NCBI GenBank assembly: GCA_043810515.1
Contig: JBDRNZ010000012.1
Span: 1-64,000, forward strand
Length of the DNA: 64,000 bases
DNA from: WJKQ01 sp043810515
GTDB taxonomy: Bacteria; Patescibacteriota; Gracilibacteria; UBA1369; LOWO2-01-FULL-3
Reading direction: 5' to 3'
Below the pieces are notes generated by a model that saw only the letters and a program-made list of their open reading frames with translations, made no database searches and was not told the DNA's origin. The position numbers and the translations under genes were made by a program. Positions within the stretch are counted from its first letter, which is position 1, and every line of letters begins with the position of its first letter. This document shows, piece after piece, positions 32,628 to 43,200 of this stretch.

Positions 32628-34718
32628 TTAGCCCGTTGCTTTCTTGCTTATTATTTCATCTGCTACATTTTGTGGAACTTTTGAATAGTGTCCGAATTCC
32701 ATTGTGTAATTTCCTCTTCCCTGCGTTATTGATCTCAAATCTGTTGCGTATCCGAACATTTCCGCGAGCGGAATTTCGGCTTTTATGAATTTGATGAGTC
32801 CGCGGTCTCCTGTTTCCTGGATCTGTCCGCGCCTTGAATTAATATCTCCCATTACATCCCCGAAATAATTTTCCGGAACCGTAACTTCAACTTTCATGAT
32901 CGGCTCAAGCAGAATCGGATTTGCGTGCTTTACGGCATTCTGAAAACAAATCGATCCGGCTATTTTAAAAGCCATTTCGGACGAATCCACATCGTGATAA
33001 CTTCCGTCGAATAGCTCGACTTTTACATCCACGACCGGATATCCGGCAATGATTCCTCTTGTCATCGCTTCCTGGATTCCCTTATCAACGGCTGGTATAT
33101 ATTCTCTTGGAATTTTTCCTCCAACAATCGCGTTTTTGAATTCGTAGCCCTGTCCGGGTTCCTGAGGAATTACTTTCAGGAATACGTGTCCATATTGACC
33201 GCGGCCACCTGTCTGTTTCGCGTATTTTTCCTCCATCTCGATTTCTTTGGTTATCGTTTCTCGGTATGCCACCTGCGGCGCTCCGATATTTGCCTCCACT
33301 TTAAATTCCCGTTTCATTCTGTCGACGATAATGTCCAGATGCAGTTCTCCCATTCCCGCGATTATTGTCTGGCCGGTTTCCTCATCCGTTTTTACTGAAA
33401 ACGTTGGATCCTCCTGTGCAAGTTTCTGAAGAGCCATGCCCATTTTTTCCTGATCCGCTTTGGTTTTTGGCTCAACCGCGATTCTGATTACCGGTTCCGG
33501 GAATGTAATTGACTCGAGGAGAATGGATTTGTTCGGATCGCAAAGAGTATTTCCTGTTGTTGTGTTTTTTAATCCGACGATTGCCGCGATGTCTCCGGCT
33601 TTTACTGTTTTTATTTCCTGGCGTGCATTTGCGTGCATCTGAAGAAGGCGGCCGACACGTTCTTTATTTCCGGTGGATGCATTTAAAATATAACTTCCCG
33701 AGTCCAGTTTTCCCGAATAAACGCGGAAGTAGCAAAGATTTCCAACGAAGGGATCTGTTGCTATCTTGAACGCGAGCGCAGAAAAAGGTTCGTTTTCATC
33801 AGCTTTTATAGTAACTTCCTCTCCGGTTTTTGGATCCTCTCCCTTTACAGGAGGGACATCCATCGGGCTTGGCAGATACCAGCATACTGCGTCGAGAAGC
33901 GGTTGTATTCCCATATTCTGCAATGCGGTTCCGCACATGACGGGGAAAATGCTTCCTTTGGTTGTGGCATTTCTCAGGCCCTCTTTGATTTCGGGAATTG
34001 TTATTTCTTTTTCTTCAAGGAATTTTTCCATTATACTGTCGTCGTTTTCGGCTATGCGTTCTATCATTTTGGCTCTGTGTTCCTTGACTTTATCCTGCAT
34101 GTCCGCGGGAATTTCTATTTCTTTCACGGTTTCTCCATTTTTTCCTTCAAATGTGTATGCTTTTTGTTCGATAAGATCTATGATGCCGGTAAAATCTTTT
34201 TCTGCTCCGATTGGCAGCTGAATTGCAACGGCGTCCGGTGTAAGTCTTTTTAAAATACTATCCAGACTCATATAAAAATCTCCTCCGACTTTGTCCATTT
34301 TGTTTATGAAGGCTATTCGTGGAACGTGATATTTGTCAGCCTGACGCCATACGGTTTCGGACTGCGGCTCGACTCCCATTGCTCCGTCAAAAACCGCGAC
34401 TCCTCCATCAAGTACGCGAAGTGATCTTTCCACTTCGACAGTGAAGTCAACGTGTCCCGGTGTGTCGATGATGTTTATCTGGTCGTTTGTTTCCGTGCCC
34501 GTAGGTTTCCAGAAACATGTCGTTGCGGCGGACGTGATAGTGATTCCTCTTTCTCTTTCCTGTTCCATCCAGTCCATTTGCGATTCTCCGGAGTGGGTTT
34601 CTCCGATTTTATGCGTTTTTCCCGTGTAGAAAAGGATACGTTCCGTAACTGTTGTTTTTCCCGCATCAATGTGTGCGATAATTCCTATGTTGCGTAAACG
34701 TTTCAGATCTTCAGACAT
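32628..34718 (-). CDS. fusA: Elongation factor G
   Basis: EF-G drives translocation. The 696-aa protein has the P-loop AHIDAGKTT, RGITITSAA, DTPGHVDFT, NKMD and all five domains, including the C-terminal YSKVPQ. It has a consensus promoter in the 83-bp gap after rpsG, so it can be transcribed apart from rpsL-rpsG. Confidence 0.97.
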   Translation of the reverse strand: MSEDLKRLRNIGIIAHIDAGKTTVTERILFYTGKTHKIGETHSGESQMDWMEQERERGITITSAATTCFWKPTGTETNDQINIIDTPGHVDFTVEVERSLRVLDGGVAVFDGAMGVEPQSETVWRQADKYHVPRIAFINKMDKVGGDFYMSLDSILKRLTPDAVAIQLPIGAEKDFTGIIDLIEQKAYTFEGKNGETVKEIEIPADMQDKVKEHRAKMIERIAENDDSIMEKFLEEKEITIPEIKEGLRNATTKGSIFPVMCGTALQNMGIQPLLDAVCWYLPSPMDVPPVKGEDPKTGEEVTIKADENEPFSALAFKIATDPFVGNLCYFRVYSGKLDSGSYILNASTGNKERVGRLLQMHANARQEIKTVKAGDIAAIVGLKNTTTGNTLCDPNKSILLESITFPEPVIRIAVEPKTKADQEKMGMALQKLAQEDPTFSVKTDEETGQTIIAGMGELHLDIIVDRMKREFKVEANIGAPQVAYRETITKEIEMEEKYAKQTGGRGQYGHVFLKVIPQEPGQGYEFKNAIVGGKIPREYIPAVDKGIQEAMTRGIIAGYPVVDVKVELFDGSYHDVDSSEMAFKIAGSICFQNAVKHANPILLEPIMKVEVTVPENYFGDVMGDINSRRGQIQETGDRGLIKFIKAEIPLAEMFGYATDLRSITQGRGNYTMEFGHYSKVPQNVADEIISKKATG

Positions 34719-34771
34719 TTTTGATTTTTTGGTTACAAAATATTGCGTTCTTATAAAAAGACGCCAGAGGC

Positions 34772-34799
34772 ATTATAGGGAGCGTGGTAGGGAAGTCAA
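34772..34799 (-). promoter_or_regulatory. Promoter of fusA
   Basis: TTGACT (34794-34799), 16 bp, then a perfect TATAAT (34772-34777), just after the rpsG stop. The predicted start gives a ~47-nt leader. The -35 region TCTTGACTTCCC is the same 12-mer found in the rpoB promoter. Confidence 0.8.
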
Positions 34800-34801
34800 G
34801 A

Positions 34802-35257
34802 TTAGTATCTTGCGAGATGTGCAAATGCCTTATTTGCTTCCGCCATTCTGTGGGTATCCTCTTTTTTCTTCATGGCAGAGCCCTGTTTATTTGATGCATC
34901 AATGAGTTCGGTTGCGAGGTTTTGTGCCATTGCCGAATTTTTTTTGCCTCTTGCCGCACCGATCAGCCATCTGAATGCGAGTGCTGTTTGCCTGTCCGCC
35001 TTTACTTCCATGGGGATCTGATAAACTGCGCCTCCTATTCTTTTCGGCTTAACTTCCAGATGAGGCTTAACGTTATCGATTGCGGCTTTGAAGATTTTTT
35101 CAGGGTCTCCTGATATTTGTTTGCTTATTATTTTTAGAGTTTCATTGAAAATTTTTCGGGCGGTGGATTTTTTGCCCCGAAGCATTACGTAATTTATGAA
35201 TTTTTCCTGCAATGGAGAAGATTCTTCCGGAATGTATATGTTCTTGTTTTTTTTCAT
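34802..35257 (-). CDS. rpsG: Ribosomal protein S7
   Basis: Starts assembly of the 30S head and lies at the E site. The 151-aa chain has FINYVMLRGKKSTARKI, VKPKRIGGAVYQIPMEV, RQTALAFRWLIGAARGK and ends AFAHLARY. Five bp separate it from rpsL. Confidence 0.97.
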   Translation of the reverse strand: MKKNKNIYIPEESSPLQEKFINYVMLRGKKSTARKIFNETLKIISKQISGDPEKIFKAAIDNVKPHLEVKPKRIGGAVYQIPMEVKADRQTALAFRWLIGAARGKKNSAMAQNLATELIDASNKQGSAMKKKEDTHRMAEANKAFAHLARY

Positions 35258-35262
35258 AACTA

Positions 35263-35682
35263 TTATGCTGATTTAGCTGTTTTTTTGGCGCCGTATCTGG
35301 ATCTTCCCTGTTTTCTGTTCTGTACGCCCTGGGTATCGAGAGTCCCTCTTATTATATGGTAGCGCACACCCGGAAGATCTTTTACTCTGCCTCCGCGTAT
35401 TGTTACAACCGAGTGCTCCTGTAGATTATGCCCTTCACCCGGAATGTACGCGTTTACCTCCATTCCGTTCGTCAGTTTTACTCTCGCAACTTTTCTTAAG
35501 GCTGAGTTTGGTTTTTTTGGTGTCATTGTTGTGACTTTTGTGCACACGCCGCGCTTTTGTGGGCATGGGACAGTCACGTTTCTATTCTTCAGATTGTTAA
35601 AAGTAAACTGTAAGGCGGGGGCCTTACTTTTTTTCTTTGTCGACTTTCTTGGTTTCCTTATGAGCTGGTTTATGGTTGGCAT
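35263..35682 (-). CDS. rpsL: Ribosomal protein S12
   Basis: Decoding-centre protein; mutations give streptomycin resistance in other bacteria. The 139-aa chain has MPTINQLIRKPRKS, TMTPKKPNSALRKVARV and GHNLQEHSVV with wild-type-like Lys residues. A ~15-residue insert before CPQKRGVC is like the one in Firmicutes S12. A weak TATAAA stands 9 bp upstream of the ATG, but read-through from rpoC is likely. Confidence 0.97.
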   Translation of the reverse strand: MPTINQLIRKPRKSTKKKSKAPALQFTFNNLKNRNVTVPCPQKRGVCTKVTTMTPKKPNSALRKVARVKLTNGMEVNAYIPGEGHNLQEHSVVTIRGGRVKDLPGVRYHIIRGTLDTQGVQNRKQGRSRYGAKKTAKSA

Positions 35683-35734
35683 GCGTCTATATTTATATTA
35701 ATTCAAAAGTAAATGCAAGATAAACTTGGCGGTT

Positions 35735-38700
35735 TTATATTACCGGAGTAGTTCTTTCTTCATTCTCCTTCTCTATTTTTTCATCTGTTTCTTTGTTATC
35801 CGCTTTTTTCTCCTTTTCCGCCTGCGCTTTTGTTTCTTTCAGAAGGTGTGGGTGTTTTTTTCTGAATGTGTCACCGGCCGGTATGAGTTTTCCAATAATG
35901 ACGTTTTCCTTGAGGCCTTCCAGGTTGTCGATCTTGTTCGTTGTTGAAGCTTCCACGAGAACTCTTATCGTTTCCTGGAATGAAGCGGCTGAGAGCCAGC
36001 TGTCCGTAAGTAGCGCGACTCTTGTAAGTCCAAGAAGGAGTCTTTCTCCTTTTGCTCTTTTTTTCTTTTTCTTTTCCAGTGCCTCGTTTATATTTTCAAA
36101 TTTTATCACGTCTATTATTTCTCCCGGCAGGAAATTACTATCTCCGCTATCAAATATCCTTACCTTGGAAAGCATTTGCTTTGCGATTATTTCTATGTGC
36201 TTGTCGTTGATACTTTGTCCCTGCGATGCGTAAATGCTCTGCACCTCGGTCACGATGTATTTTTGTACCGCGTAAGTTCCCGTTAGACTCATAATCTGTT
36301 TCAAATCCAGATGTCCTGTTGTCAGCGGCTGTCCTTTTTTGACGATTTCTCCGTTCTTTATTTTTACAGTTCTTCCTGTTGGAACTTTGTATGTTTTTTG
36401 TACCGGACCAAGGCTTTCTATTATTATGCTGTCGTCTGTTATTTCTTTCACCTTCCCGGCTTCCAATGATTTTACCGATCCTTTGTGCGTTTCGGCTTTT
36501 GCTATTACCATTTTCTCTTTTACCTTGTCTCCTTTTTTGACAACTGGTTTTATGTCTCCGCTCAATTTATATTCAGTCTGTATTTTTTCCGATGACGTAA
36601 CTGCCATTTCTATCTGCTTTCCTTTCTGGTGAATTTTTACTGTTCCGTCTATTTCTGATACTGTTGCGGGATTTTTTGGAGTTCTTGCTTCAAATAATTC
36701 CTCAACGCGTGCAAGACCCTGGGTGATGTCGCTTCCCTCCGCAACTCCTCCCATGTGGAACGTACGCATTGTAAGCTGCGTTCCGGGTTCGCCTATACTC
36801 TGCGCTGCGATTATTCCTACAGCTGTTCCTATTTCAACTTCTTTGTTTGTTCCCAAATCTTTGCCGTAGCATTTTATGCATATTCCGCCTTCTGTTTTGC
36901 AGGTCATAATGGACCTTACCTGTACTTCGTCCAGATGTTTTTCAAGAATCTCCTTTACCGTGTCTTTTTCTATAATTGAATTTTTTGCCGCCACGACTTT
37001 TTTGGTTTTCGGATCTTTCAGGTCTTCCGCCAGTGTTCTTCCGTATATTCTTATCTCGTATTTTTCGCCGATCTGTTCGGACTCTTCGTTTGTAATCGTG
37101 TGGGGATGTATTGATCCGCAGTCGTATTCTCTTATTACCACGTCCTGGTTTGAGTCAACGAGACGTCTTGTCAGGTATCCCGCTTCGGCCGTTTTAAGGG
37201 CTGTGTCGGATTTTCCTTTTCGTCCTCCGTGTGTTGCAATGAAGTATTCCAAAATACTGAATCCTTCTTTGAGATTTGATTTTATCGGAAGCTCGATTGT
37301 TTTTCCTGCAGGATTTGCAACGAGACCTTTTATTCCGCAGAGCTGTGTAACCTGTCCCCAGTTTCCGCGGGCTCCGGAATCGATCATGTAGAAAATGTTG
37401 TTTTTCTCGTTGATTCCGGTGATCATTTTGCTTGTGATGTCTGATTTTGTTTCGGACCAGATTTTGATGGTGTGGTTGTATCTTTCCTCTTCCGTAATAA
37501 GGCCTTTCCAGTATTGGTTGTTTATCTGTTTTACTATTTCCGATGCGTCATCGATTATCTTTCCTTTTTCTTTCGGAACAACCATGTCTTCGTGGGAGAA
37601 TGAAATTCCAGATTTTGTTGCGAATTTCAGGCCGATGTCTTTTACGTTATCCGCGAGCTGTGTTGTTTTTGCATTGCCTAGCAATTCAAAACATTCCGTA
37701 ACCAGCTGGCTGAGCTGTTTCTTGCCAATGTTTTTGTTGTAATAGGGGAGGCCTTTTGGCAGAAAACTGTTGAATATAAGTCTTCCAACTGTAGTTTCCA
37801 ATATTTCGTCATTGTATCTGCATTTTATAGGCGCCTGGAGATAGACCTGTCCTGTCTGATAGGCAAGAACAGCTTCCTCAATTCCATAAAATGTCATGCC
37901 TTCGCCTTTTTTCCCGGGAGTTAATTTTGTCAGGTAGTAACAGCCGAGAACCATGTCCTGAGTTGGCGTTACTATAGGTTCTCCTGCGGAAGGTTTAAGC
38001 AGATTGTTTGTTGAGACCATTAAAGTTTTTGCTTCTTCCTGCGCTTTTTTTGAAAGAGGAACGTGAACCGCCATCTGGTCTCCGTCAAAGTCCGCGTTGA
38101 ATGCCGCGCAAACAAGCGGATGAATCTGGATAGCTTTTCCCTCGATAAGAATCGGCTGGAACGCCTGGATACCAAGTCTGTGAAGTGTTGGAGCGCGATT
38201 CAGCAGTACGTAATGATCTTTCGTGACATCCTCAAGAATATCCCAGACCTCGCGTTTTCCGGCCTGGATCAGTTTTTCCGCGTTCTTGATATTGTGGGCG
38301 TAGCCTTCCGATATCAGATGTCCTATTATGAACGGTTTGAAAAGTTCCAGAGCCATGGCTTTTGGCAGGCCGCATTGGTTCAGTTTTAATTTTGGTCCGA
38401 CGATAATCACGGAACGTCCTGAATAATCCACACGTTTACCAAGCAGGTTTTGTCTGAATCGTCCCTGTTTTCCTTTCAGCATGTCCGAAAGTGATCTGAG
38501 TTTTCTTTTGTCGCCGGAATTAAACACTGTTCTTCCCTGGCGCGCGCTATTATTTAGCAAAGTGTCCACTGCTTCCTGCAGCATTCTTTTTTCGTTTCGG
38601 CATATTACTTCCGGAGCGCCGATGGAAATAAGTCTTTTTAGACGGTTGTTTCTGTTTATCACTCTTCTGTAAAGATCGTTTAGATCCGATGCCGCAAATC

Positions 38701-39676
38701 GTCCGCCGTCCAGCTGAACCATCGGGCGAAGATCCGGCGGGATCACCGGCAAAACTGTCATTACGAACCATTCCGGCTTTGTTCCTGATTTGAGCAGACT
38801 GCCGGCCAGTTTGATTCTCTTTATTGTTTTTTTCAGTTTTTGTCCGGAACTTTTTTTCTTTTCCTCCTGAAGAGTTTTTATAAGTTTTTCAAGGTCTATT
38901 GACCCGAGAATTTCTCTGAGGGTTTCGGCTCCTGTTCCGGCTTTGAATACGTGTCCGAATTTCATTGAGAGTGTTCTGTAATCTAGTTCGGAATAAACTT
39001 TTCCGACCTGTAGGGATTCAAGCTGATCTCTCATTTCTGAATTCTGAATATCAAGCTCTTCGATTCTTTTTGCGAAATCTTTTTCGAGGTCTTTTACGGC
39101 TTTTTTCGCGAGTTTTTTGTCCTCCATTTTTTCAGCCGCGAGCGAGCTTTGTTTAAAGTCTTCCTGTAACTTTTTTTTGTGCGTTTTGTATTCGGTCTGG
39201 AGCTGGTCAAGTGCTTCTGTTTTTGCGGGAACGTCGACTTCAGACGCTATGTATGCCGCAAAATATACAACCTGTTCAAGAGTTTTTATCGGTAGATCCA
39301 GAAGTAATCCTATCCTGCTCGGTGTTGATCTTAAAAACCAGATGTGAGTTACCGGTACCGCAAGTTTTATGTGAGCCAGTCTTTCGCGACGTACGGATGA
39401 ACGTGTTACTTCGACGCCGCACTTTTCGCAAATCACGCCTTTGTATCTGATTCTCTTGTATTTTCCACAGTAACATTCCCAGTTTTTTGTCGGTCCAAAT
39501 ATTTTTTCACAAAAAAGTCCGTCTCTTTCCGGTTTCTGGGTGCGGTAATTTATAGTTTCCGGTTTCTTAACCTCACCGTGAGACCAGGACAAGATCTCTT
39601 CGGGGGCGGCAATTGAAAGAGTGATGGCGCTGAACTGATCTTTTTTAAGATTTTTGTCTTGTATTGATTGAGGCAT
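35735..39676 (-). CDS. rpoC: RNA polymerase beta' subunit
   Basis: Catalytic subunit of RNA polymerase. The 1313-aa protein has the N-terminal zinc ribbon (CYCGKYKRIRYKGVICEKC), the rudder/clamp region, the active-site NADFDGDQMAVH with three Asp, the bridge-helix and trigger-loop region (TQLTMRTFHMGG) and the second zinc site (CKTEGGICIKC). The last ~35 residues form a Glu/Lys-rich tail. The gene preceding it is ssb, not rpoB. Confidence 0.97.
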   Translation of the reverse strand: MPQSIQDKNLKKDQFSAITLSIAAPEEILSWSHGEVKKPETINYRTQKPERDGLFCEKIFGPTKNWECYCGKYKRIRYKGVICEKCGVEVTRSSVRRERLAHIKLAVPVTHIWFLRSTPSRIGLLLDLPIKTLEQVVYFAAYIASEVDVPAKTEALDQLQTEYKTHKKKLQEDFKQSSLAAEKMEDKKLAKKAVKDLEKDFAKRIEELDIQNSEMRDQLESLQVGKVYSELDYRTLSMKFGHVFKAGTGAETLREILGSIDLEKLIKTLQEEKKKSSGQKLKKTIKRIKLAGSLLKSGTKPEWFVMTVLPVIPPDLRPMVQLDGGRFAASDLNDLYRRVINRNNRLKRLISIGAPEVICRNEKRMLQEAVDTLLNNSARQGRTVFNSGDKRKLRSLSDMLKGKQGRFRQNLLGKRVDYSGRSVIIVGPKLKLNQCGLPKAMALELFKPFIIGHLISEGYAHNIKNAEKLIQAGKREVWDILEDVTKDHYVLLNRAPTLHRLGIQAFQPILIEGKAIQIHPLVCAAFNADFDGDQMAVHVPLSKKAQEEAKTLMVSTNNLLKPSAGEPIVTPTQDMVLGCYYLTKLTPGKKGEGMTFYGIEEAVLAYQTGQVYLQAPIKCRYNDEILETTVGRLIFNSFLPKGLPYYNKNIGKKQLSQLVTECFELLGNAKTTQLADNVKDIGLKFATKSGISFSHEDMVVPKEKGKIIDDASEIVKQINNQYWKGLITEEERYNHTIKIWSETKSDITSKMITGINEKNNIFYMIDSGARGNWGQVTQLCGIKGLVANPAGKTIELPIKSNLKEGFSILEYFIATHGGRKGKSDTALKTAEAGYLTRRLVDSNQDVVIREYDCGSIHPHTITNEESEQIGEKYEIRIYGRTLAEDLKDPKTKKVVAAKNSIIEKDTVKEILEKHLDEVQVRSIMTCKTEGGICIKCYGKDLGTNKEVEIGTAVGIIAAQSIGEPGTQLTMRTFHMGGVAEGSDITQGLARVEELFEARTPKNPATVSEIDGTVKIHQKGKQIEMAVTSSEKIQTEYKLSGDIKPVVKKGDKVKEKMVIAKAETHKGSVKSLEAGKVKEITDDSIIIESLGPVQKTYKVPTGRTVKIKNGEIVKKGQPLTTGHLDLKQIMSLTGTYAVQKYIVTEVQSIYASQGQSINDKHIEIIAKQMLSKVRIFDSGDSNFLPGEIIDVIKFENINEALEKKKKKRAKGERLLLGLTRVALLTDSWLSAASFQETIRVLVEASTTNKIDNLEGLKENVIIGKLIPAGDTFRKKHPHLLKETKAQAEKEKKADNKETDEKIEKENEERTTPVI

Positions 39677-39706
39677 ATTTTTTTGAGTTATTATGAAAAG
39701 TTATCT

Positions 39707-40207
39707 TTAAAGGCCAAGATCTTTATCGATCGGGTTTGTTTCCGATTTTTCTTCCGACTGTTCCGGTTCTTCTTCTGCGGGTTCCGGTTCTTCTTCCTTC
39801 TCTTTCATTGTTTCTTTTTCCTCTCTGTTTTCGGTTTCCTCGTCTTCCTGCGGTACGTATTCCTCTTCAAGTTTCTTTTTCTTTTCAAGAATTATCATGT
39901 CCTGAACCACTATTTCTGTTTTGAATTTTTTTACGCCGTCCTGATTATCCCAACTTCTTGTTTTCAGGTAACCTTCGACATATATGAGGTTTCCTTTCTT
40001 GAGATAATTCGTGCATATTTCAGCGAGTCGCGCCCATGCCACGCATTCGTGGAATTCAGCGGAGGACTTTCTTTCATTATCTTTAGTTATCCATTCACGA
40101 TTTGTTGCGAGTCCAAAAGTTGTAACGTTCTGGCCGTTTGGCGTTTGTCTCATCTCCGGATCCCTTGTCAGATTTCCAATTATGATTACCTTATTTACGC
40201 TTCTCAT
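39707..40207 (-). CDS. ssb: Single-stranded DNA-binding protein, between rpoB and rpoC
   Basis: SSB protects single-stranded DNA in replication and repair. The 166-aa protein has an OB fold (NKVIIIGNLTRDPEMRQTPNG, FHECVAWARLAEICTNYLKKG, YVEGYLKTRSW) followed by a ~55-residue Glu/Lys acidic tail. The C-terminal tip is DKDLGL, not the canonical DDDIPF, so the usual Pro-Phe contact with partner proteins is missing. It sits 33 bp after rpoB and 30 bp before rpoC, so it should be made on the RNA polymerase transcript. Confidence 0.93.
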   Translation of the reverse strand: MRSVNKVIIIGNLTRDPEMRQTPNGQNVTTFGLATNREWITKDNERKSSAEFHECVAWARLAEICTNYLKKGNLIYVEGYLKTRSWDNQDGVKKFKTEIVVQDMIILEKKKKLEEEYVPQEDEETENREEKETMKEKEEEPEPAEEEPEQSEEKSETNPIDKDLGL

Positions 40208-40240
40208 GATTTGTTATGTTAATTTATAAAGTATGTTTTT

Positions 40241-43200
40241 TTAGCTTTTCGCTCCGGTCTCTTCAATTATTTCCTCCTTAACGTCTTTGCTTATTTCCTC
40301 TTCATTTTCGGCGCCCTCTTCCAAAATTTCCTCAGGGTTTTCTACTGCTTCCTCTTTGCCTTTTTCCGAATCCATAAGCTTTACTGATAATCCGAGACTT
40401 TGCAGTTCTTTTACCAGTACGTTAAAGGATTCAGGGACGCGCGGCTTTTTTATCAGTTCGCCTTTTACGATTGATTCATAAGCTTTTGATCTTCCGTAGA
40501 CGTCATCCGATTTTATAGTGAGCATTTCCTGAAGAGTGTGAGCGGCTCCATATGCTTCCAGCGCCCAAACCTCCATTTCTCCGAATCTCTGTCCTCCATG
40601 CTGGGCTTTTCCTCCGAGCGGCTGCTGCGTGACAAGAGAATACGGACCAACTGATCTTGCATGAATTTTGTCTTCAACCAGATGGTTTAGTTTTAATATG
40701 TACGCGATTCCGACGGTAACTTCGTGGTCGAATGGTTCACCTGTTTTTCCGTCGTAGAGAGTAATTTTTCCGTTTTCAGGAAGACCGGCTTTTTTCAGCT
40801 GGTTTGCGATTTCGTCAGTCGGAACTCCGTTTAGCGGTGGTGTTGCGACTGTGAAGCCTTGTTTTCTTGCAGCCCAGCCAAGGTGAGTTTCAAGAATCTG
40901 TCCGATGTTCATACGGCTTGTTACTCCGAGCGGATTTAAAATTATATCCACCGGTGTTCCGTCCGGAAGGAATGGCATATCTTCTTTTGGAACTATGATT
41001 GAAATTACTCCTTTGTTTCCGTGTCGGCCCGCGACTTTGTCTCCGATTGATATTTTTCTTGTCTGGGCGACGTTTACTCTTATCTGTTTAAGTACTCCGG
41101 TTTGGAGTTCATCTCCTGTTTCTTTTGTGAATATCTGAATTCCTACAACTTTTCCGCCTTCACCTCCCGGAAGTTTCAATGAAGTGTCTTTTACGTCTCT
41201 TGCCTTGTCTCCGAAGATTGCTCTAAGAAGTCTTTCTTCGGCGGTAAGTTCGGTTTCGCCTTTTGGCGTGATTTTTCCAACGAGGATGTCGCCTTCGTGG
41301 ACAGTTGCTCCTATTCTTACTATTCCATCTTCATCGAGATCTTTAAGTTTGTTTTCCCCGACATTTGGAATATCGCGGGTTATTATTTCGGAACCAAGTT
41401 TTGTCTCTCTCACGTCTACCGTGAAGGTTTCTATGTGGACCGAATCATATGTGCCTTTTCTTGCGAGTTCATCCGATATAATTACGGCGTCCTCAAAGTT
41501 GTAGCCTTCCCATGTCATGTATGCCACCAGTAGATTTTGTCCGAGTGCCAGTTCTCCTTTATCTGTTGCCGGTCCGTCTGCAAGAACATCTCCTCTTCTT
41601 ACCTTGTCTCCTTTATTTACTTTTACTCTCTGGTGAATACATGTTCCCTGGTTTGATCTTTCGTATGTCTGTAGTTCATATCCTACTTTTTTACCGTTTG
41701 CATACACCACTATGATTGAATTTGCGTCAACGTACGATACGGTTCCATCCATGTCCGCCACGATTACCTGGCCCGAACTTTTTGCGGAGATTTCCTCGAT
41801 ACCTGTTCCGACGACCGGAGCTTCCGGCGATATTAAAGATACCGCCTGTCTCTGCATGTTTGATCCCATTGACGCACGGGTATTGTCATCGTGCTCAAGG
41901 AATGGAATGAGAGCTGTCGTGATTGATATAATCTGTTTTGGTGAAACGTCGATGTGAGTGACATCATTTATATGAGCAAGAGTCGGTTCTCCTTTTTTTC
42001 TGGCGGAAACTCTTGTGCTTGTAAACTGACCCATTTTGTCAAGTTCCGAGTTTGCCTGTGCAATAACTAATTCCTGCTCTTCATCCGCGTCAAAATATTT
42101 TATCGTGTCAGTGATGTATGGTCTGACTTTTACCTCGTCCAGCTTCAGTTTTGTGATTTTTTTGGCCATGTTTTCGTCTATGGTCTGTCCGGCTTTTGTG
42201 ATGATTTTTCCTTTGTCCTCAATGGTTTCACGCGCCGTCCTGCCGACAATATTTTTTATTGAATTCTTAATAACATCTGAAACTTCCCTGAAAGGAGTTT
42301 CTATAAATCCGTATTCGTTTATTTTTGCGTACGTGGCGAGATGGACAACAAGTCCGATGTTCGGTCCTTCCGGTGTTGCAATCGGACAGATTCTTCCATA
42401 ATGGGACTGATGTACGTCGCGGACATCGAATGATGCTCTTTCTCTGGAAAGTCCTCCCGGACCCATCGCGGACAACCTTCTTTTGTGCTCGAGTTCGGAG
42501 AGGGGATTTGTCTGATCCATGAATTGGGACAATTGTGAGCTTGCGAAAAATTCCCTTAAGGCGGCCGTGATCGGTCTTGAGTTTATAAGCTGTGTAGGAG
42601 TTACTGTTTCCAGGTCCATTACCGTCATTCTGTCTTTTGCGATTCTGTCTGTCCGAAGAAGTCCGACTCTGAATTTATTCTGCACCAGTTCGCCGACTGC
42701 GCGGATTCTTCTGTTTGAAAGGTGATCTATATCGTCCGCATTGAATTCACCATTATTTAGTCTTACGAGGTGCTTGAGTATATATACGAAATCCTCCACC
42801 TGGAATGTGTGGTATTTTTTGGTATTTGGGGTCTTAAGTTTGAATCTTTTGTTTAATTTATATCGCGCGACTGGTCCCATGTCGTATTTTCTGTAATCGA
42901 AAAACATTGATTTTATCAATGCTTTTGCGTTTTCCGGAGTCGCGAGGTCTCCCGGACGTATTTTTTTGTATACATTCTGGTACGAGTCTTCCACTGTCTT
43001 TGAAGGATCTTTTTCGAGAGTATTTAATATATAATCGTGTTCAATGTCAGTTGTTACGTCCTTGAATAAATCCATTATTTCTTTGTCGGTTTCGTATCCA
43101 AAAACTCTCAGTAGCGAAGTTATGTGTATTTTTCGTTTTCTATCGATTTTTACGGTAATTACACCTTTTTTATCAGTTTCGATTTCCAGCCACGCGCCTC

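Noticed and set aside
35560..35620. S12 insertion as a novel feature
   Set aside because: The ~15-residue insert before CPQKRGVC matches the form known from Firmicutes S12.
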